This document shows positions 18,046 to 27,824 of a stretch of 64,000 nucleotides of DNA, one piece after another. Each line of letters opens with the position of its first letter. Within the stretch, counting starts at the first letter, position 1. The translations under genes were made by a program, and so were the position numbers. The stretch comes from an uncultured Bacteroides sp. (GTDB lineage Bacteria; Bacteroidota; Bacteroidia; Bacteroidales; Bacteroidaceae), in contig NZ_OY762899.1 in the NCBI RefSeq assembly GCF_963666545.1, positions 1,860,001 to 1,924,000 of the forward strand. The letters run 5' to 3'. The notes under the pieces were generated by a model that saw only the letters and a list, made by a program, of their open reading frames with translations, ran no database searches and was not told where the DNA came from.

Positions 18046-21000
18046 TTAGAAATCAAGGTTTATACCAAATACAAATTGTCTCTGAAGAGGAGCTTTGGCA
18101 GAGCCACCCCTCTCCGGATCATAATCTTTAATAAGATGACTTTTGGCTACAGTGAACAGATTATTAGCTGTAACGTAGAGACGAAGGTTATTTACCTTAA
18201 ATTTCTCTATGAGTTTTTTAGGTACATTATATCCTAAAGACAACGTTTTCAACTTCAAATACGATCCATCAATATAGTTCAATGATTGATAACCTACATA
18301 ATTATAGAAGTTGGTTAAGTCAGGACGAGGAAAATCATTCGACGGATTCTCCGGTGTCCAATAGTTGAGATATGCAGGCTGGTTCCCTTTACCGGAAGGA
18401 TCATACGCTGCTGTAAAATCATATGCTATCATCTGCCCCCAGCGCATAATAAAATAGAGATTCAAATCAAAGTCTTTGTACTTAAGATAATTATTAAAAC
18501 CCATTGTCCATTTAGGCGAAGTAGAACCGATATAAGCAACATCATTAGTCGCATCAATCACATGATCGGCATTCAAATCAGCAACTTTTATATCTCCCGG
18601 CTTAAATGGCTGTGTTTTAGAAGCATCTTTAAAATATTGGGCAGCCTCACCAGCCTCATCTTCTTGCCAAATGCCCAAACGTTTATAAGTATAGAACGAA
18701 TTTAAAGGCCTGCCAATAAGCAAACTCTCTGTTTCCGGAGTATTACCAACAATGTCTCTCCCATCAATTAATTCCGTTATCTTCTCCTTGTTAGCCGAAA
18801 ATGTAGCCGTAGTATTCCACTTAAAACTCTTGGTATCAAAGTTCACAGTATTAAGAGTTAACTCAACGCCCCTATTGTTAGTAGCACCTATGTTTTCATA
18901 TATCTGAAAAGGTGTATTATTTCCGCTTCCCATAGATGTTGGCAAAGTTCGCGGCAACAAGATATCGGTTGTTTTAGTATCATACAAATCAATTACGGCG
19001 CTTATACGATTATCTAAAAAGCCAAGATCAAAGCCAAGATTCCACGTAGTTGATTTCTCCCAACCCAAATTCGGATTACCTATTAACGTATTATATACAT
19101 AATATGTATATCCCTGATCTTGAAATGCAGAGTTCGTATACGCTGTGAGTCCCGATTGCGTGCCATATTCGCTTATACCCGAATTACCTGTTAACCCCCA
19201 GCTCAATCTTACTTTCAAATTACTGATCGACTTTAGGTTCTTCATCCAAGCCTCATCACTCACTCTCCAGCCCAGAGCCACAGAAGGAAAAGCCGCCCAT
19301 TTATTATCAGCAGACAAGCGAGATGCCCCATCCCAACGATTCGAAGCTGTGAAGAGATAACGCCCCTTATAACTGTAATTAGCCCTCAAGGCATAAGAGA
19401 ATGTTTGGCTTTGAATAAAGCCGGAAGATACACCATAAGAATCCTTACTATTTCCACCCAAGTTATACCAAAGTTGGCTTGGTATCAATTGTCCGCTACC
19501 TTCAGCATAAACAACATTGTACTTTGACTGAGTCCATGATGTCAATGCAGTAAACCCAAGGTTATGCTCATCTATGCGGGTGATGTATGACAAGATGTTA
19601 TCCCAACCAACAAAGCTCTTTTCCGAAGATTGGATATTAGATGTAGAGACATCATAATCCCCAGCTCTATCAATAGAGTTTGCTCCTTCATAATTAGAAT
19701 TTCTACGAAAATTCAGGTTTGTCCCCAAATTAGATCGCAAAGACAATCCTTTCATTGGCTTAATCTCCAGATAACCATTTGCCACTACGTTAGTTATCAG
19801 ATTATGATGGCGGGCTGTTGTTTCATCTGTCTCATCTGCTAGCGGACTCACTTTCCCAGATAACCCCAGCGGCCATAAATTCACATTTCCAGATTCATCA
19901 TAAGGCTTACCTAAGGGAACATTCGTGGCTGCCCGCCACAAAACATTAGCCGCCCGATCATCTGTAGCGTAATGTGTTATCTGAGCGGTAGTACCTACTG
20001 TCAACAACTTGCCCATCTTATGATCAACGTTAATCCTTAGATTATACTTATTCATCTCATCATTCTTAAACGCACCTTTCTCTTGATAATATCCGGCAGA
20101 AAAGAAAGCAGACGTATTTTCCGTACCTCCGCTTGCCGATATTTGATGACTTTGTACAGTTCCTGTTTTAACAACTTCATCCACCCAGTCCGTCCACTCA
20201 TTACCTTGAATGGCATTCCATTCCTCTGTGGTAAACAAGCTTTGATCATCCGAAGCCGAACTCCATTGCCCTGAAGTACGCGCCGCTTCACGACGCAATT
20301 TAATATAATCATCCCCCATGCGCATTTTCGGATATTGCGCCCAGCCATTAATACCATAATACCCATTATAGGAGATTTTAGTTTTCCCTTGTTTTCCTTT
20401 TTTAGTGGTAATTATTATAACTCCATTAGCTCCCTGAGAACCATAAATCGCTGTTGATGAAGCATCTTTCATGACTTCTACAGATTCAATATCTTGTGGA
20501 GAAACATCTTCAAAATTTCCTCCTTGCATACCATCAATGATAAACAAAGGAGCATTAGCTACTTTATTACCATTCTCATCTTTTGCCGATGAGAGAGAAC
20601 GTTTTCCCCGAATATTAATTGTAACGCCGGAAGTCGCGCTACCTGAATTACGAACAATATCCAGACCTGGGATTTGTCCTTGTAAAGCTTCCATAACATT
20701 AGCAGCAGGCGATTTCACAATATCTTCTGCCTTAACGGAAGAAACCGAACCCGTTAAATCCTTCTTTTTCACAACGCCATAACCGATAACCACCACTTCA
20801 TCCAACGTTTTCGTGTCAGGCTCCAACTTAATTTTAAAATCACTAGACTTCCCTATAGTAAGAGAAAGTGGCTTGTAACCAATGTAGGTTATTTCCAGTT
20901 CATTCTTACCCGTTGGAACAGTTAACACAAAATCACCATCAAGATCAGTAATCGTTCCAGTCGAAGTTCCTTTTACCACAATAGATACACCAATCATGGG

Positions 21001-21210
21001 CATACCCGTTTCATCCACAACATGTCCCTTGATTTTCTTCGATTGAAGAACCGATTGTAGCGCAAGTTTCAGAGTTCCGGAATTCTGTTTAGCATATAAA
21101 AAGGAAGGGATTGATAACATAATGACAGTTGTCAAGATAATAGGTACCCGACTAATAGTGCAGCACCTTTTTTGCCCAATAAAGGACATACGTGTTTTTC
21201 TTTTTTTCAT
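18046..21210 (-). CDS. SusC/RagA-family TonB-dependent receptor (downstream pair)
   Basis: 1054 residues from the ATG at 21210, chosen because it aligns with the start of the neighbouring paralogue. An ATG at 21216 is also possible. The longer frame to 21285 is rejected because a -7 box (21283-21290) overlaps it. N-terminus: a charged, Cys-containing extension (KKRKTRMSFIGQKRCCT) ahead of the hydrophobic signal, carboxypeptidase-regulatory-like domain (IKGHVVDETGMPMIGVSIVVKGT), TonB box-like DEVVVIGYGVVKKKDLTGSV, plug (PLFIIDGM; VMKDASSTAIYGSQGANGVIIITTKKG), barrel ending FVFGINLDF. It pairs with the susD directly downstream. No enzyme genes are adjacent. Confidence 0.94.
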   Translation of the reverse strand: MKKRKTRMSFIGQKRCCTISRVPIILTTVIMLSIPSFLYAKQNSGTLKLALQSVLQSKKIKGHVVDETGMPMIGVSIVVKGTSTGTITDLDGDFVLTVPTGKNELEITYIGYKPLSLTIGKSSDFKIKLEPDTKTLDEVVVIGYGVVKKKDLTGSVSSVKAEDIVKSPAANVMEALQGQIPGLDIVRNSGSATSGVTINIRGKRSLSSAKDENGNKVANAPLFIIDGMQGGNFEDVSPQDIESVEVMKDASSTAIYGSQGANGVIIITTKKGKQGKTKISYNGYYGINGWAQYPKMRMGDDYIKLRREAARTSGQWSSASDDQSLFTTEEWNAIQGNEWTDWVDEVVKTGTVQSHQISASGGTENTSAFFSAGYYQEKGAFKNDEMNKYNLRINVDHKMGKLLTVGTTAQITHYATDDRAANVLWRAATNVPLGKPYDESGNVNLWPLGLSGKVSPLADETDETTARHHNLITNVVANGYLEIKPMKGLSLRSNLGTNLNFRRNSNYEGANSIDRAGDYDVSTSNIQSSEKSFVGWDNILSYITRIDEHNLGFTALTSWTQSKYNVVYAEGSGQLIPSQLWYNLGGNSKDSYGVSSGFIQSQTFSYALRANYSYKGRYLFTASNRWDGASRLSADNKWAAFPSVALGWRVSDEAWMKNLKSISNLKVRLSWGLTGNSGISEYGTQSGLTAYTNSAFQDQGYTYYVYNTLIGNPNLGWEKSTTWNLGFDLGFLDNRISAVIDLYDTKTTDILLPRTLPTSMGSGNNTPFQIYENIGATNNRGVELTLNTVNFDTKSFKWNTTATFSANKEKITELIDGRDIVGNTPETESLLIGRPLNSFYTYKRLGIWQEDEAGEAAQYFKDASKTQPFKPGDIKVADLNADHVIDATNDVAYIGSTSPKWTMGFNNYLKYKDFDLNLYFIMRWGQMIAYDFTAAYDPSGKGNQPAYLNYWTPENPSNDFPRPDLTNFYNYVGYQSLNYIDGSYLKLKTLSLGYNVPKKLIEKFKVNNLRLYVTANNLFTVAKSHLIKDYDPERGGSAKAPLQRQFVFGINLDF

Positions 21211-21282
21211 TTTCATAAAGTTAACATTAATACTACAACATAAACGAATGATCATTTTAACATATTCCGAAAATGTTAGCAG

Positions 21283-21290
21283 CAAATATA
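21283..21290 (-). promoter_or_regulatory. -7 box of the downstream SusCD pair
   Basis: TATATTTG on the minus strand, about 75 bp ahead of the ATG at 21210. The equivalent box at 26501-26508 precedes the upstream pair. Sequence upstream of both boxes (to about 21490 and 26625) is recognisably homologous, including AATAAAAATGGTAA. Confidence 0.65.
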
Positions 21291-21455
21291 TGTGGTAGTA
21301 TTTAATAAAAATGGTAATTTTAGGTCATTGATACGAACAAATTGATATTATACATTTTCGCAGTGCTGTTCGCTAATTTATTTCAATACATCTACCAAGC
21401 AAAAACTTGATCGCAATGACGTTACTATAGCAAAAAACAATTATTATAATCAATG

Positions 21456-21493
21456 CAAAAAGAAAGCTTGCCGAAAACAGCAGCAAGCTTTCT
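21456..21493 (-). terminator. terminator of the upstream SusCD pair
   Basis: A perfect 11-bp inverted repeat, AGAAAGCTTGC (21461-21471) with GCAAGCTTTCT (21483-21493), has an 11-nt loop. On the minus strand it is followed by a T-run (21456-21460). It starts 10 bp after the susD stop at 21503. Confidence 0.88.
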
Positions 21494-21502
21494 TCATTTC
21501 TT

Positions 21503-23341
21503 CTAGTATCCGGGATTCTGATACTCATCACCATTAATAATCGTAGCGGTAAAAGTCTCGGAAATTGGTCGCAAGGCATAGTTCGTATTAAAGAACTGTG
21601 CCAAGTCAGGATGAGTATCCTTTAAGTAATTGGAATCTTTAAACATTCCGGTTCGTTTTAAATCATAAAAGCGGCAATATTCACCACATAATTCACGGCC
21701 TCTTTCATCTAATATGTCCCGAATCGTTATATTGCCCGTAAGTGGCTTTGCTCCGGCGCGAGAACGGACTTTATTTATATACTTAGCCGCATTTGCACCC
21801 CCGTTCAAATAAAGATCAGCCTCTGCCGCAATTAGATAAACTTCTGCCATACGCATGATAAACGTAGCATTCAAATTACCGTTTCTTTGTTTAGAAGCAT
21901 TCGCAACATAATAATGACTACTATTGTGCTTATTCAATGATGGATAATAGTAACGAAACAAGTTCTCATTCGTCCCGTCGCCCTTATAATTCCCTACCAC
22001 ATTCGTATAAGAGTAGTTCATGTTTACATTGTTCTTTTGATCACTATAAACGTTATTGTAATCGACCAGTAAGTAATCTGAGCTATGTTCCTTTTGTTTC
22101 TCTGTAGAATAATCCATATCCTGAGGCATGATAAATTTAATCGCTAAATCGCCTTTTTTTAGAGCCTTGCCAACTACCGCTGCATCTTTATCATACATAT
22201 GTATTGCACTTTCGCCCCAGACATAACTCTTATTAGCATTCCATTGTGTGGTGAATGACTGATGAAATCTCGGATCTAATGTACCGTCCTCCTGTGCATA
22301 CAAATTCAGTAAATGCTGTGTGGGCATAAAGATACCGCTGATACAACCTTCCCATGTAAGACGTGTCTCTTGATTATCTTCACGAGCACCGAACCTGTTA
22401 ACGTCGCACAGGAAATTCTCATCATTGCGATTAAGCTTATAATTACCATTACTTGAACCGTGTCCGTCTGTACCTGCATACCAACGATGTTTCCAGAGTG
22501 CTTCTTTATTCTCCCAATTATTACTCTCTTTAAATACTTCGCCATAAGAAGGATACATATAAGCATTGTATTTTCCACCACCCGATTCACAATCGGTAAT
22601 TAATTTTAGAGACGCATCCAGAGCTTCCTGCAAATACTCCGTACTTCCATACTCATAAGTTTGCAAACAGGCTTTAGCCAGAAAACCAAGAGCCGCTTTT
22701 TTCGTCGGAATGGTAGTTGTAGCATAAGTACCTGTCGGTAACCATTCAGATGCAAATCTCAAGTCGGGCAAAATAACCTCTTTATAGATCGTCATCGGAG
22801 CAGTGCGTGTAGGAGAATAATTCATGCTCGTTTCAGGTTCTGTAAGCATAGTCACTGCTCCGAATTGCTCCACCGCATTGAAATAATAAATAGCTCTTAA
22901 GAAGCGAGCTTCGGCGACTTTTGCATTCCGTTCCTCTTCTGTAGTATAGGGAACTTTATCCCCCAGCGCAATAGCCTCGTTACAGGATCCTATCCCGTCA
23001 TAAGTCCCATTCCACCAATTATTGGTATAAGTCGTATTTGGAGACGCTCCAGCAAAAAACCAGAACCATTCGGTATAGCTCGTAGATTGGTTAGCCTTAT
23101 AAGTCCAAAGGTCTGTATCACCTTCAGTCAGAGACATCCACTCGGTAGTACCATAATAGTATCTTTCCATTGCGAAATAACATTGATTGATTAACGATTG
23201 GTATCCCTCAATAGAGGTAGCCAACGACTTTTTTGAGAACTCGCCCGGGTTGTATTCATCCAGAGAACAGGAATGGAACAGCAACGCAGATAGCAGGACA
23301 GAGCAAAATGCTCTTTTTATATCTATACTTTTCATTGTCAT
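21503..23341 (-). CDS. SusD/RagB-family outer-membrane lipoprotein (upstream pair)
   Basis: 612 residues. Lipoprotein signal with lipobox LFHSC (Cys25), then SLDEYNPGEFSKKS. An ATG two codons further in (23335) is an equally good start. SusD motifs: AEARFLRAIYYFNAVEQFGAV near residue 150 and a C-terminal MRMAEVYLIAAEADLYLN and DERGRELCGEYCRFYDLKRTGMF. It is the extracellular substrate-binding lid of the SusC encoded 10 bp upstream. Its C-terminal domain is closely similar in layout to the SusD at 16278-18041, so the two pairs look like an old tandem duplication. The substrate is unknown. Confidence 0.93.
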   Translation of the reverse strand: MTMKSIDIKRAFCSVLLSALLFHSCSLDEYNPGEFSKKSLATSIEGYQSLINQCYFAMERYYYGTTEWMSLTEGDTDLWTYKANQSTSYTEWFWFFAGASPNTTYTNNWWNGTYDGIGSCNEAIALGDKVPYTTEEERNAKVAEARFLRAIYYFNAVEQFGAVTMLTEPETSMNYSPTRTAPMTIYKEVILPDLRFASEWLPTGTYATTTIPTKKAALGFLAKACLQTYEYGSTEYLQEALDASLKLITDCESGGGKYNAYMYPSYGEVFKESNNWENKEALWKHRWYAGTDGHGSSNGNYKLNRNDENFLCDVNRFGAREDNQETRLTWEGCISGIFMPTQHLLNLYAQEDGTLDPRFHQSFTTQWNANKSYVWGESAIHMYDKDAAVVGKALKKGDLAIKFIMPQDMDYSTEKQKEHSSDYLLVDYNNVYSDQKNNVNMNYSYTNVVGNYKGDGTNENLFRYYYPSLNKHNSSHYYVANASKQRNGNLNATFIMRMAEVYLIAAEADLYLNGGANAAKYINKVRSRAGAKPLTGNITIRDILDERGRELCGEYCRFYDLKRTGMFKDSNYLKDTHPDLAQFFNTNYALRPISETFTATIINGDEYQNPGY

Positions 23342-23351
23342 TTTCTTTAAT

Positions 23352-26300
23352 TTAGAATGTTAGATTAACACCAAAAACAAATTGTCGATAAGTGGGGAAT
23401 GCATCAGAACCGTTAGTCTCAGGGTCTGTCCCTTTTAGCTGTCGGTCTTTTACAAATATAAACGGATTGTAAGCCGTAGCATAAATACGGCACTTCTCCA
23501 TCAACGCTTTACGGGAAATGTTACCCGGAAGGGTATATCCAAAAGTGATATTTTTGATCTTTATAAAAGAACCGTCGCGTACTCTTAATGAAGGATACAC
23601 CGTCTTTTGTTTGTCTCCCGTTCCTGGACGCGGGAAATAAGCCCCCTGATTATTTTCCAACCAGTAATCAACACCAGCCAACTGGTTTTTAGTTACACTC
23701 TGTTCGGCAGTATAATAGCCCAGCAAGTCACTATTAATTGTCTGCCCGTAACGTGCCATCGCAAAGACAGATAAATCAAAACTCTTATAGATAAAAGAAT
23801 TGTTCAGGCCGATTATCCAATCCGGATTTGTATGCCCCAGTATTTGCCTGTCATCCGTACTGTATTTATGCACTCCGCCATCACCATTTTTCTCTAACGT
23901 TTCAATCTTGATAAATCCGGGACTCACACCATAAGCATCCAGAGTCTCCTGTGGAGTATCACTTCCCCAAATCCCCGCATATTTATATCCATAAATGGAA
24001 TGAATCGGTTGACCAACAAATAGATTCTCAGAGATTAAATCACCATCAGGCAATTTATCTATTTTCTCTTTGCTCCAGGTGGCAGACAAAGTCGTGTTCC
24101 ATGTAAAATCTTTATGCGCTATATTATGTGAATTCAATATTATTTCCACGCCCCGATTACTGGTTCGGGCAATATTCTGCCAGATGGATAAAGGAGAACC
24201 CCATCCGGTCAATCCGCTAGTAATAGGTAGTGTACGCTTAAACAATAAACCCTTTGTTGTCGTCTTAAACCATTCTACTGATCCGTCAATACGACTGTTC
24301 AGTATTCCAAAATCTAGCCCTATATTCCAGTTATAAGATTTTTCCCATCCAAGATCGGCACTGCCGTAAGTCCCTGTATATTGCGTAAATGGAACAATTT
24401 TCCCATCAACAGAAACTCCGTTGGCCGTATATACATAGGCTTGTGTTGTTGTGCTATAAGCATTCGTTCCACCGGAATTGCCCGTGATGCCGTAACTGAC
24501 TCTCAATTTCAGATTATCCAACCAACTCCGTGTATTCTCCATAAAAGCCTCGTCAGATATTCTCCAAGCTAAAGCACCAGCCGGAAAAGCATCCCACTTA
24601 TGTCCGGTTGAGAATTGCGAAGCACCATCCCAACGAGTAGAGAAATTGAATAGATATTTGCCTTTATAAGAATAGTTCAGACGGAAGGCAAAAGACATTT
24701 TTTGTGTCTGCGCAAAATCTGACTCTACGTGTTGAGAAGAGCCCGAAGCCAATCGCCGGAAAGACCATTGATCCAACATTTGCCCACTGGCGGCAGCCAT
24801 GTTGCTTTCCGACTGATTCTTATTCCACGAAGTTATTAAAGAACCTCCCAAGTTGTGTGCTGTAGCAATGGTCGTATTATATGCAAGAATATTCTCCCAC
24901 GTATAATTCCATGCATTCTCATTGGTAATGGAAGCATGGGGCGAACCGGCATAACTTGGACGGTTGGCATTGCATTGGTCTCCCCAGTATTGTCCTTGGC
25001 GTGAATGATTCAAAGTCCCATTTACCCGACTGGTAAAAGTAAAATCTTTGAGAGGAGTCAGCTCAACGTACCCACTCACATTCAGATAAGTAGAACGGGT
25101 ATTGTCTACATATTGGTTTTCTATAAAATCACCCATTGGAGAATACTGTCCCGTAATATATTCATGATTAATCTTCCCCTCATTATCATAGGCATCGCCC
25201 AATGGGAAAGCAGAGAGAGCACGGGTAAATGTGTTTTTTACGCCGGAGTTCAGATCCCGATAGACTAAATTGGAAGTAAAACCCACCTTAGCCCACGAAA
25301 AGACTTGCTGATCCAGATTAAGCCGTAAAGAATACCTGTTCAAGTTCTCGTTACTAAGCAAACCCTCCTCACGGTTATAAGAAGTCGAAGCAAATATCTT
25401 ACTCTTTTCAGTACCGCTACTCACCGAAAGGCTATACTTTTGAGTGGTAGCCGTATTTCCCGATACTTCATCTACCCAGTCAATCCATTTGTCGTCATTA
25501 TATGCATCTGTGAAAGCCTGCTTACCCAACAAAGTTGACATATCAGAAGGATAATCACCATTCTTATATCGATACGCCTCATTTTGATAGGCAACCCATT
25601 CATCCCGCATCATTCCATGTTTGTAGTTGGGTGAATCGCTAAACCCGTAATAAGTATCAAAATTCACTGTGGCTTTGCCCTCTTTCCCTCTTTTGGTTGT
25701 GATGATTACAACGCCATTTGCCCCTGCAGAACCATAAATAGCCGTAGAAGAAGCGTCCTTCAATACATCAACACTTTCAATGTCGGAAGGGCTTACCTGA
25801 CTATAGCTGCCCGGAATTCCATCAATAATAAACAAAGGTTCATTGCTGCCGTAAATGGAACGTGAGCCACGTAGCACAATAGTAACGTCACCACCTACCT
25901 GTCCCGAAGTCTTGGTGATATCCATTCCGGGTATCTTACCTTGTAGAGCTTCCATCACATTATTAGTAGGAGCAGACAATACGTCCGAACTCTTAATGGA
26001 AGTTACAGCACCGGTCAAGTCGCGCTTCTTGACGGAACCGTACCCTACAACCACCACTTCATCCAATGCCTGAGTATCAGGTTCCATCTTAATATTAAAG
26101 CTAGTAGAATTACCAATATTAATAGAAAGAGGTTTATATCCGAGATAAGTGATCTCCAATATTTTATTTTTTTCTGTTGGAATTGCTAGCATAAAATTGC
26201 CATCAAGATCCGTAATCGTCCCGATTGTAGTTCCTTTTACTAAGATAGATACGCCTATCATGGCCATACCCTTTTCATCGACAATATGACCCTTAACCTT

Positions 26301-26474
26301 CTTTGATTGATTAACCGATTGAGATATAAATCCCGGATTTTCACCATATGAACCAGCATATAAATCGGAAGGAATTAATAATACAGTAGCAATAGCCAAA
26401 ACAATAGGTACTCGATTGATAGTACAGCACCTTTTTCGTCCAATAGAGGACGTGCGTGTTTTTCTCTTTTTCAT
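23352..26474 (-). CDS. SusC/RagA-family TonB-dependent receptor (upstream pair)
   Basis: 1040 residues. The N-terminal charged extension KKRKTRTSSIGRKRCCT is almost the same as in the receptor at 18046-21210, followed by a hydrophobic signal ending LYAG. Then come a carboxypeptidase-regulatory-like domain (VKGHIVDEKGMAMIGVSILVKGT), DEVVVVGYGSVKKRDLTGAV, a plug (PLFIIDGIPG; VLKDASSTAIYGSAGANGVVIITTKRG) and a barrel ending FVFGVNLTF. It exports nothing itself; with its SusD it forms a TonB-powered importer. -7 box TATATTTG at 26501-26508, leader about 20 nt. Confidence 0.94.
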   Translation of the reverse strand: MKKRKTRTSSIGRKRCCTINRVPIVLAIATVLLIPSDLYAGSYGENPGFISQSVNQSKKVKGHIVDEKGMAMIGVSILVKGTTIGTITDLDGNFMLAIPTEKNKILEITYLGYKPLSINIGNSTSFNIKMEPDTQALDEVVVVGYGSVKKRDLTGAVTSIKSSDVLSAPTNNVMEALQGKIPGMDITKTSGQVGGDVTIVLRGSRSIYGSNEPLFIIDGIPGSYSQVSPSDIESVDVLKDASSTAIYGSAGANGVVIITTKRGKEGKATVNFDTYYGFSDSPNYKHGMMRDEWVAYQNEAYRYKNGDYPSDMSTLLGKQAFTDAYNDDKWIDWVDEVSGNTATTQKYSLSVSSGTEKSKIFASTSYNREEGLLSNENLNRYSLRLNLDQQVFSWAKVGFTSNLVYRDLNSGVKNTFTRALSAFPLGDAYDNEGKINHEYITGQYSPMGDFIENQYVDNTRSTYLNVSGYVELTPLKDFTFTSRVNGTLNHSRQGQYWGDQCNANRPSYAGSPHASITNENAWNYTWENILAYNTTIATAHNLGGSLITSWNKNQSESNMAAASGQMLDQWSFRRLASGSSQHVESDFAQTQKMSFAFRLNYSYKGKYLFNFSTRWDGASQFSTGHKWDAFPAGALAWRISDEAFMENTRSWLDNLKLRVSYGITGNSGGTNAYSTTTQAYVYTANGVSVDGKIVPFTQYTGTYGSADLGWEKSYNWNIGLDFGILNSRIDGSVEWFKTTTKGLLFKRTLPITSGLTGWGSPLSIWQNIARTSNRGVEIILNSHNIAHKDFTWNTTLSATWSKEKIDKLPDGDLISENLFVGQPIHSIYGYKYAGIWGSDTPQETLDAYGVSPGFIKIETLEKNGDGGVHKYSTDDRQILGHTNPDWIIGLNNSFIYKSFDLSVFAMARYGQTINSDLLGYYTAEQSVTKNQLAGVDYWLENNQGAYFPRPGTGDKQKTVYPSLRVRDGSFIKIKNITFGYTLPGNISRKALMEKCRIYATAYNPFIFVKDRQLKGTDPETNGSDAFPTYRQFVFGVNLTF

Positions 26475-26819
26475 TTTATAAAATTAACATTAATATTCAG
26501 CAAATATATTTGGTAAAGCTTAATAAAAATGGTAAATTCTGGTTATTGATTCGAATAAATTGGTATTAATCATAGCAGATACAAAAAACATAATCAATGT
26601 AAGATGCAAAAAGAGCAGCAGAACGAATGTCTCCAAACTCTTGCACTAACAAAGCAACTTTGACCAGTTCCAGTTTTGTTGTAGCCTTAATATATTTAAT
26701 GTTGATTATAAGAAATTTTATTCCACCAACTACATTGAACTACGGTAAATGGAGGAAACTGATATAAGAATACTAACATATAAAGATTATTAGTACTTTT
26801 ATCTCATTAAAAAAGCATT
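26475..26819. other. intergenic stretch between divergent susC and an unrecognised gene
   Basis: 345 bp. It holds the leftward susC promoter (-7 box TATATTTG, minus strand, 26501-26508) and a block homologous to the one upstream of the other susC (about 26520-26625), which includes a remnant of the ATAATCAATG...GCAAAAAGA terminator region. On the right, TACTTTTA at 26793-26800 is a weak -7 candidate for the rightward gene. A stretch around 26728-26760 (GAACTACGGTAAATGGAGG) faintly resembles the small-RNA core found at 27825 and 53585. Confidence 0.5.
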
Positions 26820-27503
26820 ATGGAAACAAATTTAGAAAAGTTACTAGATTTAAGCGAATTAGCCTCTAATGAAGAAGTGAAAAATAGATTCGAGCAATTG
26901 GCGACAGTATTATTCGAAAACCACCATATCCAAAAAGGAGATGTTCTATATGATTTCTTGGAGATAGAATTTTATTACTATAGTAGAGAGCATAGAGATA
27001 TTATTACATATCCACGAACTGCAAATGCCGGTGAATGGTTTTTTCACATCAGTGGAGTAGATATAGCATTTAAAAGCAAAAGCGAATACAGAAAAGAGCC
27101 AAGCAGTAAAGTAGCTGAAGGAGATTTCTTTGGTGGCATTCTTATCCGAAGCTTACTAAGACACGAAAAGGGTATTAGCAAAATTATTACAGATCCGTAT
27201 AACTGTATGGATGATTTGTTCGATAAGTTTAATGCATTGGATATTCCACAAAATTTTCCCTGTGTTGTTCGAAATGAATTTATCGGTTTGAATGTTCTTA
27301 AAACAGCTCGCTGGATTCCGCCCTTTAATACAAATAATGATGAAGATAATAATAAAAAATACGAAATCTTCAAAAGTCGATATTCTGATAATATAAATAG
27401 GGATGAGTATCTGAAAGACGACTTTATATCAGAAGAATATCGCTATTATAAAGAAGGCATTGGGAAAGAGATAAAGTCATACAAAGCAAGCCCTTGGAGA
27501 TAA
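26820..27503 (+). CDS. protein of unknown function; faint resemblance to 3-methyladenine DNA glycosylase
   Basis: 227 residues, no signal peptide or membrane segment, so probably cytoplasmic. I do not recognise the family. The central part reads EIEFYYYSREHRDIITYPR, GEWFFHISGVDIAFKS, GGILIRSLLRHEKG and later GLNVLKTARWIPPF. The order of an acidic residue before aromatic residues, then H-x-D, then GGxLIRSL, recalls the AAG/Mpg fold, but no diagnostic motif is exact. It stands alone between a leftward susC operon and a long non-coding region. A hairpin at 27621-27650 may end the transcript. Confidence 0.7.
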   Translation: METNLEKLLDLSELASNEEVKNRFEQLATVLFENHHIQKGDVLYDFLEIEFYYYSREHRDIITYPRTANAGEWFFHISGVDIAFKSKSEYRKEPSSKVAEGDFFGGILIRSLLRHEKGISKIITDPYNCMDDLFDKFNALDIPQNFPCVVRNEFIGLNVLKTARWIPPFNTNNDEDNNKKYEIFKSRYSDNINRDEYLKDDFISEEYRYYKEGIGKEIKSYKASPWR

Positions 27504-27787
27504 ATGAATTTGCGTAATGCTGATATTTTGCACCTTACACCTTAACAACCTATCTTACAATGGCAGAGCAATATCAGATAATTTTTCAAGAATTTCTATA
27601 CACAGAGTTTTACCCAACAACTCTTGCTGTTACTCTAGCTGCAGCAAGAGCTCAACCTTAACTTCTCTACATCACTTTACTCTTTATAGCTGAACAAAAA
27701 TCCAACTTATTATTATGCTCAACAAACATTATGTTCGCACAGCATAATAATAATAATAATCAAGGATCGATTTTTCTTCCTCAAACA

Positions 27788-27819
27788 CTTGACTTTGCCA
27801 AGTAAATGTATTACTTTTG
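27788..27819 (+). promoter_or_regulatory. promoter of small RNA copy 1
   Basis: CTTG -33 box (27788-27791), 20-bp spacer, -7 box TACTTTTG (27812-27819). Spacing and most spacer bases (GACTTTG-CAAGTAAATGTAT) match the copy at 53548-53579. Confidence 0.8.
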
Positions 27820-27824
27820 TAAGT

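Noticed and set aside
26728-26760. Possible third copy of the 27825/53585 small RNA
   Set aside because: Only GAACTACGGTAAATGGAGG-like similarity; no promoter at the right distance and no terminator hairpin with a T-run. At best a decayed relic.
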